Source: Rhodoferax sp. AJA081-3 (GTDB taxonomy: Bacteria > Pseudomonadota > Gammaproteobacteria > Burkholderiales > Burkholderiaceae_C). Taken from it: 64,000 bases of DNA. Each line of letters starts with the position of its first letter. Within the stretch, counting starts at the first letter, position 1. A program made the translations under genes and the position numbers. Of this stretch, positions 9,524-18,216 are shown piece after piece. Below the pieces are notes generated by a model, which saw only the letters and a list, made by a program, of their open reading frames with translations, searched no databases and had not been told where the DNA came from. The DNA lies in assembly GCF_017798165.1 (NCBI RefSeq), contig NZ_CP059068.1, positions 3,410,001-3,474,000 on the forward strand. Reading direction: 5' to 3'.

Positions 9524-9570
9524 GCCGCGCGTTCCAGCGTTGAGACGCACCGGAGCCATATGTTGTGTTA

Positions 9571-9606
9571 TTGACCGGTATTCTGTACATGCCTAGAATA
9601 CTGGTC
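9571..9606 (+). promoter_or_regulatory. promoter with overlapping inverted-repeat operator for the Xre gene
   Basis: TTGACC at 9571-9576 and TAGAAT at 9594-9599 are spaced by 17 bases, a near-consensus sigma-70 promoter. An inverted repeat with arms 9573-9584 (GACCGGTATTCT) and 9595-9606 (AGAATACTGGTC), one mismatch in twelve, covers both hexamers. A bound dimer would block RNA polymerase, so I infer autorepression by the Xre-family product of the next gene. The expected transcription start, near 9606-9607, is 3-4 bases before the ATG at 9610, which suggests a leaderless mRNA. Confidence 0.75.
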
Positions 9607-9609
9607 AGT

Positions 9610-10128
9610 ATGTCTACTCTACGCCAAAGTATCGGTGAAGCCCTTCGCGCTGCCCGCATTTCCAAGCCGATGTCGCAACAGGAGTTGGCCGCGGCGGTGG
9701 GTATCAGCCGTACCACACTGGTCCAAATCGAAAAAGGCAACGACGCCCAGATGTCCAACGTGGAGAAAACCGCGCAGGTGCTGGGCCTGGAGTTTGGGAT
9801 CCTTGAAGAATCGTCAGCAATGGCACGGCGCCGGACCGCGCGCTCTGAACTCCAGGCCAAACTGGCGGCATCGCGCGAAAAGCATTTAAAGATTGCAGTC
9901 CAATTCGCACTGGGCGGGCCAGAAGCCGCCGCATTAAAAACGGGTGCATTGAAGATGGTCAAGCTGTGGAGAGACAAGCAGTTGTGCAGCCCTGTCTACA
10001 TCGACCGCTGGCAGCAGATATTGGAGGCCAATCCGCAGCAAGTGGCCCAAAGCCTGCTGGCGATGGATGACGATGAATGGGGACCTGCCCTACGCCAGAA
10101 CACGCCGTTTGCAGTGGCCGTACCATGA
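9610..10128 (+). CDS. Xre-family helix-turn-helix regulator, probable antitoxin-like partner
   Basis: The product is 172 residues. An HTH_3/Xre domain occupies about residues 6-60 (SQQELAAAVGISRTTLVQIE is the recognition part). The following ~110 residues are helical and unassigned. I chose ATG 9610 because the promoter at 9571-9599 would start transcription 3-4 bases before it; an in-frame ATG at 9565 lies upstream of the promoter. The stop overlaps the DUF6036 gene by ATGA, which implies one transcript and coupled dosage. Such pairs are often annotated as toxin-antitoxin-like, but their toxicity is not shown by the sequence. Confidence 0.75.
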   Translation: MSTLRQSIGEALRAARISKPMSQQELAAAVGISRTTLVQIEKGNDAQMSNVEKTAQVLGLEFGILEESSAMARRRTARSELQAKLAASREKHLKIAVQFALGGPEAAALKTGALKMVKLWRDKQLCSPVYIDRWQQILEANPQQVAQSLLAMDDDEWGPALRQNTPFAVAVP

Positions 10129-10679
10129 AGGTCGAAGACATCGACCTGTTGCTGGGCAAGATCCGCGATAGCAGTGGCTTGGACGAGTTTGTCGTGATTG
10201 GAAGCCTATCAGCACTAGGCTTGGTCGCTGACGGCTTGCCACCCCGCATGACGTGGTCGATGGAGGTAGATGCCTACCCCGAACGCGACCCCAAACGGGC
10301 CCATGAGTTCTCCAAGCAGTTTGGTGAAAACAGCGCCTTCCACCAAGAGCACGGCTACTACTTCGATGCCGTGAGCCCCGATTTGCCAACACTGCCCGCA
10401 GGCTGGGAAAAACGCATGTTGCGCCAGGTGCTTCCCTGCGGCGTTAAGGTGAAGTATCTGGAGCCCAATGACTGCGCGGTCTCCAAATACGCGCGCTCGG
10501 AACCCAAGGATCGGGAATGGATACGGGCCGGTATCGAAGCGGGCATCTTGTCCCTGCCGACCATCGAATACCGCATGCGGGAGACGCGGTTTATGGACGA
10601 TGCGGAGCACGCTATGGCCAAGTCTTCTGTGGCTGAGGACCGGTTGTGGTTTCAGGGGCTGCGCAGTCTGCCAACCTGA
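10125..10679 (+). CDS. DUF6036-type nucleotidyltransferase-like protein
   Basis: The product is 184 residues. FVVIGSLSALG (Gly26-Ser27) followed about 20 residues later by MEVDAYPE (Asp49) resembles the GS...DxD layout of minimal nucleotidyltransferases. GYYFDAVSPDLPTLPAGWE and CAVSKYARSEPKDREW are conserved blocks of the DUF6036 family as I know it. The adjacent Xre gene suggests a two-gene module in which this would be the effector. It is convergent with the gene at 10703. What it modifies is unknown. Confidence 0.7.
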   Translation: MKVEDIDLLLGKIRDSSGLDEFVVIGSLSALGLVADGLPPRMTWSMEVDAYPERDPKRAHEFSKQFGENSAFHQEHGYYFDAVSPDLPTLPAGWEKRMLRQVLPCGVKVKYLEPNDCAVSKYARSEPKDREWIRAGIEAGILSLPTIEYRMRETRFMDDAEHAMAKSSVAEDRLWFQGLRSLPT

Positions 10680-10702
10680 AACCACGCAAGTGAACGTGTG
10701 AT

Positions 10703-11113
10703 TCAGTGCGTGGTGCAACCCTGGCGCAGGATGAAGTCAGGATTTGCCGGGTTGTAGACACTGCTGGCGGGTTGTGGCGTCTTTTCGACCAGCGTGCGCA
10801 GCGCACTGGCGCCCATTTGCAGGCGCCAATCCGCAGACTGTTCCATCTGCAGCAGGACTGGCACATCGGCGGGGCTGAAGCTGCGGGCGCACCAGGTTTT
10901 GCGGATGCTGGCAAACGTCACGCGGTAGCCGGGCGCCAGTGTGCCGTGGCCCAGCCATTGGAACTCCATGTGGGTTTCCAGCAGTTTGCAAATGCCCGCA
11001 GCGTCTGGCGTTTTCTGTGTGGCGCAGGCCAGGTTTCTGGTCCAGTCGCCTGCCCAAGCCGGTGCGGACCAGAGCATCAGGGCCAGAGTGGCAAGCTGCG
11101 GGAGCCGTTGCAT
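10703..11113 (-). CDS. secreted protein of unknown function
   Basis: The product is 136 residues with a clear signal peptide (ATLALMLWSAPAWA, cleavage near residue 21). The mature part has four Cys residues, which could form two disulfides in the periplasm, and no domain I recognise. It lies 39 bases downstream of the cnoX gene on the same strand and may be co-transcribed. Confidence 0.6.
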   Translation of the reverse strand: MQRLPQLATLALMLWSAPAWAGDWTRNLACATQKTPDAAGICKLLETHMEFQWLGHGTLAPGYRVTFASIRKTWCARSFSPADVPVLLQMEQSADWRLQMGASALRTLVEKTPQPASSVYNPANPDFILRQGCTTH

Positions 11114-11152
11114 GCCTGTCTGTGCCCGTGTGGAACTGTTGTGCCGCAGACC

Positions 11153-12109
11153 TTAGTTCAGCGCCATGCTCAGCTTGCGCCGATAACTAGCCACCAACTG
11201 AGCCTGCGGGTCCAACGTCGTAACCGCTTTGCCGGCAATCTCAATACCACCCGCCGTTTTGCCGCTGGCCAGTGGGTCAATCTTGGGCTTGGGCGGTGTC
11301 AGCAGCTCCAGAATCGCCACAAACGTCTTGCGGGGCAGCGCGTCGTTCCAGGCCTTGTCGCGTATGATGATTTCCAGCAGCTCGTCCATGGACTCGGTCC
11401 AGTTGCCGCCCACCATGAGCACGCGGGCTTTGGCAAAGCGGGTGTCGAAGTCGCGTTTGTTGGCGGCGATCAGCGTGTCGAACTGCTCCATGGTCCAGGT
11501 GCCACGCTCGTCTTGCATCACAAACTGGATGGAGGTCAGGAACTGGTGCAGGGCTTCAAAGCGCAGTTGGCGCGGGATCTCGGCCAGGGCCGGGGCCAAC
11601 GCGGCTTCGGCGTCGTCCAGCATGTCGTTCTCGATCAGCAGTTTCACATAGTCATACCGGGCGTCGTCGTTGCCGGGGTTGACGGTCAGCGCTGAATGCA
11701 GCTTGTGCAGCGCGGCCTGGGGGTCGCCGGCGTCGATGAGCGCCTGCGCGTCATCCACCTCGGATTCGGCTTCCAGCGCCTCGGCCGAGGGTACGTGTTT
11801 GTCCAGAAAGGCTTTGATTTCACTCTCGGGCTTGGCGCCCATGAAGCCGTCCACCGGCTTGCCGCCCACCATCAGCACACAGGTAGGGATGCTGCGGATG
11901 CCAAAGGCCTGGGCCAGTTCCTGCTGCTCGTCAGAATCGATCTTGACCAGCTTGAAGCGGCCTTCGTAGGCCAGCTCGACCTTTTCCAGAATGGGCCCTA
12001 TGACCTTGCAGGGGCCGCACCAGGGCGCCCAAAAGTCGACGAGGACGGGGACTTGGGCCGAGGCGGCTACCACTTCAGTTTCGAAGTTTTCGATGGTGAC
12101 GTTGATCAT
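11153..12109 (-). CDS. cnoX: thioredoxin-fold co-chaperone CnoX (YbbN)
   Basis: The product is 318 residues, an N-terminal thioredoxin domain (1-108) followed by TPR-like helical repeats. The redox motif is WCGPC with Cys31 and Cys34, so unlike Escherichia coli CnoX (SQHC) this copy should be redox active. CnoX holds oxidised clients and hands them to GroEL or DnaK. The C-terminal half has repeated helices (AQALIDAGDPQAALHKLHSA) that fit the family. It is divergent from purE, with 94 bases between them. Confidence 0.87.
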   Translation of the reverse strand: MINVTIENFETEVVAASAQVPVLVDFWAPWCGPCKVIGPILEKVELAYEGRFKLVKIDSDEQQELAQAFGIRSIPTCVLMVGGKPVDGFMGAKPESEIKAFLDKHVPSAEALEAESEVDDAQALIDAGDPQAALHKLHSALTVNPGNDDARYDYVKLLIENDMLDDAEAALAPALAEIPRQLRFEALHQFLTSIQFVMQDERGTWTMEQFDTLIAANKRDFDTRFAKARVLMVGGNWTESMDELLEIIIRDKAWNDALPRKTFVAILELLTPPKPKIDPLASGKTAGGIEIAGKAVTTLDPQAQLVASYRRKLSMALN

Positions 12110-12203
12110 TTAAAGCCGCTTAAAGCGAAAAAGTAAAATCGGGGGAGTAACACAACAGGTCGGGGCCGGTATGCAGCCCTTGTCCGTCGCATTTTAAAGA
12201 TTT

Positions 12204-12695
12204 ATGAACATCCAAATCGGCGTCGTCATGGGTTCCAGTTCCGACTGGGACACCATGCAGCATGCAGTGCAGATTCTCCAGCAGTTCGGCATCACCCATG
12301 AAGCCAAGGTGGTGTCGGCCCACCGCATGCCGGACGACATGTTTGCCTACGCCGAGGCCGCCGCGGGGCGCGGCATGCGCGCCATCATTGCCGGGGCGGG
12401 CGGGGCAGCGCACCTGCCGGGCATGCTGGCGGCCAAGACCACGGTGCCGGTTCTGGGCGTGCCAGTGGCCAGCAAACACCTGTCGGGCGTGGATTCGCTG
12501 CACAGCATTGTGCAAATGCCCAAGGGCATACCGGTGGCCACCTTCGCCATTGGCGCGGCGGGCGCTGCCAATGCGGCACTGTTTGCCGTGGCCATGCTGG
12601 CGGGTGACCACCCCTCGCTGCGCAAACAGTTGGAAGCCTTCCGCGCCCACCAGACCGAGGTGGCACGCGGCATGACCGTCCCCCCAGTCTTATGA
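12204..12695 (+). CDS. purE: N5-carboxyaminoimidazole ribonucleotide mutase PurE
   Basis: The product is 163 residues, normal for class I PurE, which converts N5-CAIR to CAIR in purine synthesis. MGSSSDWDTM near the N-terminus binds the substrate phosphate, SAHRMPD carries the catalytic His, and AGAGGAAHLPGM is the following conserved loop. It overlaps purK by four bases. A carboxylase route with PurK is therefore intact. Confidence 0.96.
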   Translation: MNIQIGVVMGSSSDWDTMQHAVQILQQFGITHEAKVVSAHRMPDDMFAYAEAAAGRGMRAIIAGAGGAAHLPGMLAAKTTVPVLGVPVASKHLSGVDSLHSIVQMPKGIPVATFAIGAAGAANAALFAVAMLAGDHPSLRKQLEAFRAHQTEVARGMTVPPVL

Positions 12696-13873
12696 GCGAA
12701 GTGACACTCGGCGGAAGCGCGGAAACGACGCTGGGCGTCATGGGCGGCGGCCAGTTGGGCCGCATGTTTGTGCAGGCGGCTCAGCAAATGGGCTTCTTCA
12801 CCGCCGTGCTGGACGCAGACCCGTTGAGCCCGGCCGGCCGTGTCAGCCACCACCACATCCAGACTGCGTACACCGATGCCGATGGCCTGGCGCAACTGGC
12901 GCAGCGCTGCGTGGCGGTAACCACCGAGTTCGAAAACGTGCCGGCCCAGTCGCTGGCTGCCCTGGCGCAGACCGTAACCGTGTCGCCCGCTGCGGACTGC
13001 GTAGCCATCTCCCAGGACCGTGCGCGCGAGAAGTCGTATTTTGCAAATTGCGGTGTGCCCGTGGCACCCTATGCAGTCATTGAAACAGCGGAGCAATTGG
13101 CTGCTGTACCCGATGACTTGCTGCCCGGCATTCTGAAAACATCCCGCATGGGTTATGACGGCAAGGGCCAGGCCCGTGTGGCCGACCGCGCCGCACTGGC
13201 CGCTGCCTGGGCCGCACTCAACGGCGTGCCCTGCGTGCTGGAAAAGATGTTGCCCTTGCAGCTGGAGTGCTCGGTCATTGTGGCGCGGGGTGCCGATGGC
13301 GCGTGTGTGAACCTGCCCGTGCAGCGCAACCTGCACCGCGATGGCATCCTGGCTGTAACCGAGGTGTATGAGGGAAATCTGCCTGCAGCCCTCGTGGATC
13401 GTGCTGTTGCCGCTGCAAAATCCATAGCAAGTGGTTTGGGCTACGTCGGCGTGTTGTGTGTGGAGTTTTTTGTGTTGGACCCTGCATCACCCGCCGCACA
13501 GGCCCTGGGCGGCCTGGTCGTCAACGAGATGGCGCCGCGCCCGCACAACAGCGGCCACTACAGCATGGACGCCTGCGACGTGTCGCAGTTCGAACTGCAG
13601 GTGCGCACCCTGGCCGGCCTGCCGCTGACACAGCCGCGCCAGCACAGCCCGTCCATCATGCTGAATTTGCTGGGTGATGTTTGGCCCGACGGGGGCGTTC
13701 CCCCTTGGGCCCAAGTGCTGGCCCTGCCCGGCACACACTTGCACCTCTACGGCAAGGCCCGCGCCGCCAAAGGCCGCAAGATGGGGCACCTGACCGTCAC
13801 CGGTGCAACGATTGAACAGGTGCGTGCCACGGCGCTGCAGGCCGCCGCCATTTTGGGCATAGCAGCGTTTTAA
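12692..13873 (+). CDS. purK: 5-(carboxyamino)imidazole ribonucleotide synthase PurK
   Basis: The product is 393 residues with an ATP-grasp fold. It makes N5-CAIR from AIR, ATP and bicarbonate, feeding PurE. GVMGGGQLGRM at the N-terminus, LPGILKTSRMGYDGKGQ in the ATP-binding region, and VNEMAPRPHNSGHYSMDAC are the family signatures. Start ATG 12692 overlaps the purE stop. The sua5 gene begins 7 bases after the stop, so the three are probably one operon. Confidence 0.96.
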   Translation: MSEVTLGGSAETTLGVMGGGQLGRMFVQAAQQMGFFTAVLDADPLSPAGRVSHHHIQTAYTDADGLAQLAQRCVAVTTEFENVPAQSLAALAQTVTVSPAADCVAISQDRAREKSYFANCGVPVAPYAVIETAEQLAAVPDDLLPGILKTSRMGYDGKGQARVADRAALAAAWAALNGVPCVLEKMLPLQLECSVIVARGADGACVNLPVQRNLHRDGILAVTEVYEGNLPAALVDRAVAAAKSIASGLGYVGVLCVEFFVLDPASPAAQALGGLVVNEMAPRPHNSGHYSMDACDVSQFELQVRTLAGLPLTQPRQHSPSIMLNLLGDVWPDGGVPPWAQVLALPGTHLHLYGKARAAKGRKMGHLTVTGATIEQVRATALQAAAILGIAAF

Positions 13874-13880
13874 TCCGTCC

Positions 13881-14951
13881 ATGATCCTTCCCGCATCCGA
13901 CCCGGCGTCCATCACCGCCTGCGCCGACGCCATCCGCGCCGGCCGCCTGGTGGGCCTGCCCACCGAGACCGTGTATGGCCTGGGTGCAGACGCCAGCAGC
14001 GATGCGGCGGTGGCGCAGATATTTGCCGCCAAGGGCCGCCCGGCGGACCACCCGCTGATCGTGCACGTGTCGGCACAGGGCGGTGGTTTGCCAGCGGTGA
14101 AGCATTTCGCGGCCCAGGTGCCACCGTTTGCGCAGCAGCTGATGTCGGCCTTCTGGCCCGGTGCGCTGACGCTGATACTGCCGCGCCGCCCGGGCATGGG
14201 CACGGCCGCAGCGGGCGGGCAAAACTCCATTGGCCTGCGCTGCCCGGCCCACCCCGCGGCCCAGGCCGTGCTGCGCGCGCTGCACGATGCGCCGGATGGC
14301 CAGGAACCCGTGTGGGGTATTGCCGCACCCAGCGCCAACCGCTTTGGACGCGTCAGCCCCACCACGGCTGCCCATGTGGACAGTGAGTTGGGACCAGACC
14401 TGCTGATTCTGGACGGCGGCCCCTGCAACCTGGGCATAGAGTCCACCATCATTGACTGCACCCGCGGCGCCCCCGTGCTGCTGCGCCCCGGCTCCATCAG
14501 CCGCCTGCAGGTGGAGCAGGCCTGCGGGCAAAAAGTGCTATCAAATGAAGAGCACTTGGCCAAGCATACTCGGGGGCTGGAGGCTGAAAACACTCCAAAG
14601 GCCTCCGGCACACTGGAATCACACTACGCACCCAATGCCAAGCTGCGCCTGATGGATGCCAAGGCCCTGCAGGCGGCGGTCAACATGCTGGGCGACGTCA
14701 TGTACGCGGCGGGCTCCAACACCCAGCCCACCATCGCGGTGTATGCCCGTACGCCGTTGAAAAAGGTGCCGCTGTCCATCCTGCTGCGCCGCATGCCGGA
14801 AGACGCCGCCGCCACGGCCCACCAGCTGTTTGCCGCGCTGCGCGGTTTTGACGACCAGGGCGTCAAGCTGATCTGGGTCGAGAAGCCACCTGACACGCTG
14901 GAGTGGGAAGGTGTGCGGGACCGCCTCCAGAGAGCTAGTGCACCAACCTGA
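13881..14951 (+). CDS. sua5: L-threonylcarbamoyladenylate synthase, Sua5 type
   Basis: The product is 356 residues, the two-domain Sua5 form: an N-terminal YrdC domain (about 1-210) and a C-terminal SUA5 domain. It makes the TC-AMP used for t6A tRNA modification; tsaB at 22375 is another pathway member. LPTETVYGLGADA and SANRFGRVSPTTA are YrdC signatures. The linker holds an in-frame copy of the window's interspersed repeat (14534-14592), seen as an unusual stretch before SGTLESHYAP. The end overlaps the convergent gspB by 17 bases. Confidence 0.92.
   Translation: MILPASDPASITACADAIRAGRLVGLPTETVYGLGADASSDAAVAQIFAAKGRPADHPLIVHVSAQGGGLPAVKHFAAQVPPFAQQLMSAFWPGALTLILPRRPGMGTAAAGGQNSIGLRCPAHPAAQAVLRALHDAPDGQEPVWGIAAPSANRFGRVSPTTAAHVDSELGPDLLILDGGPCNLGIESTIIDCTRGAPVLLRPGSISRLQVEQACGQKVLSNEEHLAKHTRGLEAENTPKASGTLESHYAPNAKLRLMDAKALQAAVNMLGDVMYAAGSNTQPTIAVYARTPLKKVPLSILLRRMPEDAAATAHQLFAALRGFDDQGVKLIWVEKPPDTLEWEGVRDRLQRASAPT
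14534..14592 (+). repeat. interspersed short repeat, copy B, inside sua5
   Basis: GCTATCAAATGAAGAGCACTT is followed by ACTCGGGGGCTGGAGGCTGAAAA, matching copy A at 22294 in order and spacing. It is read in frame as linker residues (KVLSNEEHLAKHTRGLEAEN) between the YrdC and SUA5 domains, so the insertion appears tolerated. Confidence 0.6.
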
Positions 14952-15609
14952 ATCGGGTTCCACGGAAGCTGAATTCCGTGACGTTGGAGCGTATCTCCAC
15001 CACCTTCAGGGCGGGCGCTACTTCGCCGCCCTGGTTCAGTACCTGGCCATTGACCAACAGTAGACGCTGGGCCGGGTTGTCGGAGTAGACCGCGCCGTTG
15101 ATAACCAGTGCCGGTATCTCGCGGCGGGTGGCTTCCGGTAATTCGGACAACAGAGGTGCTGCGGTCGGGGCTGGTGCAGTCACTTCTGTGATCACTGGCG
15201 CACTTGCAACAACGGTCTTCGCCTTTGGCATCACCGCCACCACAGGCTCCGCAGCGGATGCGCTGTTTGCAGGTTTGGTGGTGGCGGTGGGGGGTGTCGC
15301 AGCCGTTACCGGCGCCACCGTACGGGGTTCAATGGTGACCGGGCTCGGCAGCGGCACCAGTACTGCGGTGGCGGCAGCTGCAGGGGGCGGCGCAGCCGCA
15401 GGAAGCTGCGCAACAGGCCGCCACAACCACCCGGCAAGCCCTGCGGCGGCTAGGCTCAAGGCCACTGCGATGACGAGGCCTGCGCGTTGCCGGATAGCAG
15501 GCCCGTTGTTTGTCAGCGGGGCCGTGACAGGCCGTGCGTTCAGCGTGGGCACGTTGCCGCGCGCGCGTTCGGCGTCGGCCCTTTGCAGTGCGTCGAGTAT
15601 GTAGGACAT
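14935..15609 (-). CDS. gspB: type II secretion accessory protein GspB (ExeB-like)
   Basis: The product is 224 residues: a conserved cytoplasmic start (MSYILDALQRADAERARG), one transmembrane helix at about 43-63, a long Ala/Pro/Thr-rich periplasmic linker, and a C-terminal GspB domain (LPALVINGAVYSDNP-type block, ending TEFSFRGTRFRLVH). GspB works with the ATPase ExeA to help the secretin cross the cell wall. It lies 21 bases after exeA in the same direction, the usual order. Confidence 0.88.
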   Translation of the reverse strand: MSYILDALQRADAERARGNVPTLNARPVTAPLTNNGPAIRQRAGLVIAVALSLAAAGLAGWLWRPVAQLPAAAPPPAAAATAVLVPLPSPVTIEPRTVAPVTAATPPTATTKPANSASAAEPVVAVMPKAKTVVASAPVITEVTAPAPTAAPLLSELPEATRREIPALVINGAVYSDNPAQRLLLVNGQVLNQGGEVAPALKVVEIRSNVTEFSFRGTRFRLVH

Positions 15610-15630
15610 GTTTTTGTCGTCTTCTTGGGG

Positions 15631-17361
15631 TTACTGCGCAGCGCCAGGCAGCCGGGGCGTGTTGCTGCCCAGCGCACTTTCCAGCTGCATATATGTCATG
15701 GGGCCGGGCTGGCCGTCGGTCTGCAGGCCGCGGCTGCGCTGGAAGTCACGCAGGCGGTCTTTCAGCGCAGCATCCAGTTGCTGGGGTGCCGCGGTGGGGC
15801 CGGGCGACGGTTGGCCGTCCAGCCGGTCCAGCAGCTGCGCCAGGTGGGTGATGGCGGGGCCGGTAGCGCCGCCACGGGCTGCGGGGCTGTAGCCTGGCGG
15901 GGGTTGCCATAGGGTTGCAAACCCACCGCGCCAGCGCAGCGCCAGGCCGCTGAGGGACACCGTGTGCTGCTGGTCGCCCACACGCAAGGTGGCGGTCTGG
16001 TCGGTCAGGCCCACCAGCACCGCGTAGCGCGCGCTACCGTCCTGCGCCTGCAGCGTCAGAATGCCGGGGCGCGCCAGTTGGCGCAGCAGGGGAAGGTTCA
16101 GTTGGGTGGTGCGGTAACACTGCAGGGGGCTGTCGGTGCCTGCAGCGCAGGGGTCCGCGCTGTTGGCGGGCAAGGGCCAGGCCTGCGCCAGGGTGTTCCA
16201 CGCCAGGGCGATATCGCTTGGCAACTGGGGCATCAGCGCTTCCAGCGAGACGAGGGCCGCGTTGGCCGCACTAGCGCTGGCGGGAGGTGCTGATGTTGGC
16301 GTGGAGCCGGCCGCGCTGCTGGTGATGACTGCAGCAGAGGCCGTGCCCAGAGGGGCTACGGCTGCCCGTGGGGTGGGAGCGGAGCGCTGCACCACAGGGT
16401 CGCCCTTGGACAGTGTGAATGCCGCGGTGGCGGCCACGCCCAGCAGTACGCCCGCACCTGCCAGCAACCAGGTGTTGGTGCCAATGCCCAGGAGGGTGTG
16501 GGGTGGTGCAGCAGCTTCGGCACCAAACACTTCACCTGCCGCCTTGTGCACCACGCTGCGGTCCACGCTGTGCAGACCCGTGGCCCAGGCGCCCAACAGT
16601 GCGCGCCCACACAGCAGGTTGATACGCCGCGGCACCCCCCGCGCCAGACGGTGGATGGACTGCAGCGCCTTGCGGTCAAACGGCAGCGCGCCGGTGTGGC
16701 CGGCCACGGCCAGGCGGTGTTGGATGTACTGCGTGCTTTCGGCTTCGGTCAGCGCGTCCAGGTGGAAGCGGGCGATGACACGCTGCGCCAGCTGCTCCAG
16801 CTCGGGCCGGGCCAGCATGGTGCGCAGCTCCGGCTGGCCGATCAGCACGATCTGCAGCAACTTGCGTGCGTTGGTCTCCAGGTTGGTCAGCAGGCGCAAT
16901 TGCTCCAGCACATCGGCCTGCAGGTTTTGCGCCTCGTCGATGATGAGCACACTGCTCTGGCCGGCGGCGTGGCTCTGCAGCAGAAAGCTATTCAGCGCGT
17001 CAATGTAGTCCTTGAGTGTGGCGGGTGAGGATGCGGTGGGGGCCAGCGTGATGTGGAACTCTTCACAAATGGACTGCAGCAGCTCCACCACCGTGAGCTT
17101 GGGGTTGAAGATATAGGCCACATGGCAGCCGGCGGGAATCTGTTCCAGAAAGCAGCGGCAGATGGTGGTTTTGCCGGTGCCAATGTCGCCGGTCAGCAGC
17201 ACAAAACCACCGCCCGAGCCACCGGCCGTGCTGTGCGGGCCGGACACACCAAACAACAAATGCGCCAGCGCCTCGCGGTGGCGCTCGCTCATGAAGAGGT
17301 AACGCGGGTCCGGGGCGATGGAAAACGGGTCCTGCGTCAGGCCGAAGTGTTGCGAGTACAT
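15631..17361 (-). CDS. exeA: ExeA-type AAA ATPase with peptidoglycan-binding domain
   Basis: The product is 576 residues from the ATG at 17361 (MYSQHFGLTQDPFSIAPDPR is the usual ExeA start). Walker A GDIGTGKT is at 58-65, Walker B SVLIIDEAQ near 137-145. A transmembrane helix near residue 290 separates the ATPase from a periplasmic part, which ends in a peptidoglycan-binding domain (LRDFQRSRGLQTDGQPGPMT). ExeA with GspB helps assemble the type II secretin in the wall. No other gsp genes are in the window. A longer in-frame start upstream crosses the terminator at 17385 and is unlikely. Confidence 0.9.
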   Translation of the reverse strand: MYSQHFGLTQDPFSIAPDPRYLFMSERHREALAHLLFGVSGPHSTAGGSGGGFVLLTGDIGTGKTTICRCFLEQIPAGCHVAYIFNPKLTVVELLQSICEEFHITLAPTASSPATLKDYIDALNSFLLQSHAAGQSSVLIIDEAQNLQADVLEQLRLLTNLETNARKLLQIVLIGQPELRTMLARPELEQLAQRVIARFHLDALTEAESTQYIQHRLAVAGHTGALPFDRKALQSIHRLARGVPRRINLLCGRALLGAWATGLHSVDRSVVHKAAGEVFGAEAAAPPHTLLGIGTNTWLLAGAGVLLGVAATAAFTLSKGDPVVQRSAPTPRAAVAPLGTASAAVITSSAAGSTPTSAPPASASAANAALVSLEALMPQLPSDIALAWNTLAQAWPLPANSADPCAAGTDSPLQCYRTTQLNLPLLRQLARPGILTLQAQDGSARYAVLVGLTDQTATLRVGDQQHTVSLSGLALRWRGGFATLWQPPPGYSPAARGGATGPAITHLAQLLDRLDGQPSPGPTAAPQQLDAALKDRLRDFQRSRGLQTDGQPGPMTYMQLESALGSNTPRLPGAAQ

Positions 17362-17384
17362 AGGTCCCAAGCATCCCACAAAAA

Positions 17385-17410
17385 GAAAAGCAGCCCGAAG
17401 GCTGCTTTTT
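17385..17410 (-). terminator. intrinsic terminator between ompW and exeA
   Basis: AGCAGCC (17389-17395) pairs with GGCTGCT (17400-17406) around a CGAA loop. On the minus strand the stem is followed by TTTTCTTTTT, and on the plus strand by TTTT, so it can end transcripts from either side. It should end the OmpW transcript before exeA begins. Confidence 0.8.
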
Positions 17411-17429
17411 GGTGGTGTGCGCAATTGCA

Positions 17430-17515
17430 ATAAGGTTTTGCCGCCGGGCCGCCCCAAGGCAAAATGCGGCCCCCTCGGGGGGCAGCGACCCGCGCAGCGG
17501 CGGAGCGTGGGGGCA
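17430..17515. repeat. GC-rich intergenic repeat of Comamonadaceae type
   Basis: The stretch GCCGCCGGGCCGCCCC...GGCCCCCTCGGGGGGCAGCGACC...GCGGCGGAGCGTGGGGGC contains a strong hairpin (CCCCCTCGGGGG). I know similar segments as frequent intergenic repeats in Comamonadaceae genomes. Only one copy is in this window, so the repeat status rests on recall and should be tested by genome search. Confidence 0.45.
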
Positions 17516-17523
17516 ACAGCCCT

Positions 17524-18195
17524 TTAGAACTTGTAGCCGACCGCCAAGCTGAACGAGCTGGGGTCCAGCTTGATGTCCAGCGTCTGGCCAGTAGACAGCG
17601 TGTTGCGGGTGCTCAGCGGGGTGTAGGTGTAGCTGGCGTCCACAAACCAGTTCTTGTCGATGGAAAACGCAGCGCCAAGCTGTGCCGTGGCGGCCCACTT
17701 GGAGTCAATCGACAGCGTGGTCGGGTTGGACGGTGTGCCACCCGAGATGGCGGTCAGCGTGGACGTGGAACGTGCGCCAAAGAAGGCCGCATAGGTGATA
17801 CCGACACCCACGTAGGGCCGGAAGCCCGATGTGGGTTCCATGAAGCGCCACTGGGCCAACACGGTGGCCGGCAAGGCCTTCACATGGGCGATCTTGCCTG
17901 CACCGGCGATGGCGCCATCACCATAAATGTCGTGCTGGAAAGGAACAGCAACGGGCACATCGATGGAGATGTTGTTGTCCAGCATGTAGGTGATACCACC
18001 CGACACCCGCGTGGAGTTGCCCACGCTCGACTTGGTGCCGACCAGGCTGGGCGCGGTCAGGTCGCCGCTGGAGACATTGGGCGTGATGGTGGTGGCACCG
18101 CCACGCACCATCCAGGTACCCGCGGTTTGTGCCTGGGCAGCCGCTGCACACGCCAGCACGGCGGGGATCAACAGGAATTTCGCAGTATTTTTCAT
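17524..18195 (-). CDS. ompW: OmpW-family outer membrane protein
   Basis: The product is 223 residues with a clear signal peptide (AVLACAAAAQAQ). The mature part alternates hydrophobic residues as in a beta barrel and contains WMVRGGATTITPN, ALPATVLAQWRF and FRPYVGVGITYAAFF, all OmpW features. It ends in Phe (SLAVGYKF), the BAM recognition signal. OmpW makes a small eight-stranded barrel for hydrophobic compounds. It is monocistronic, with a terminator after it. Confidence 0.9.
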   Translation of the reverse strand: MKNTAKFLLIPAVLACAAAAQAQTAGTWMVRGGATTITPNVSSGDLTAPSLVGTKSSVGNSTRVSGGITYMLDNNISIDVPVAVPFQHDIYGDGAIAGAGKIAHVKALPATVLAQWRFMEPTSGFRPYVGVGITYAAFFGARSTSTLTAISGGTPSNPTTLSIDSKWAATAQLGAAFSIDKNWFVDASYTYTPLSTRNTLSTGQTLDIKLDPSSFSLAVGYKF

Positions 18196-18216
18196 GGTGT
18201 TTTGCTCCGTCGTGGA

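Noticed and set aside
13487..14611. Long minus-strand frame opposite sua5 and purK
   Set aside because: It lies antisense to two clearly conserved genes and has no recognisable protein features, so it is a high-GC shadow.
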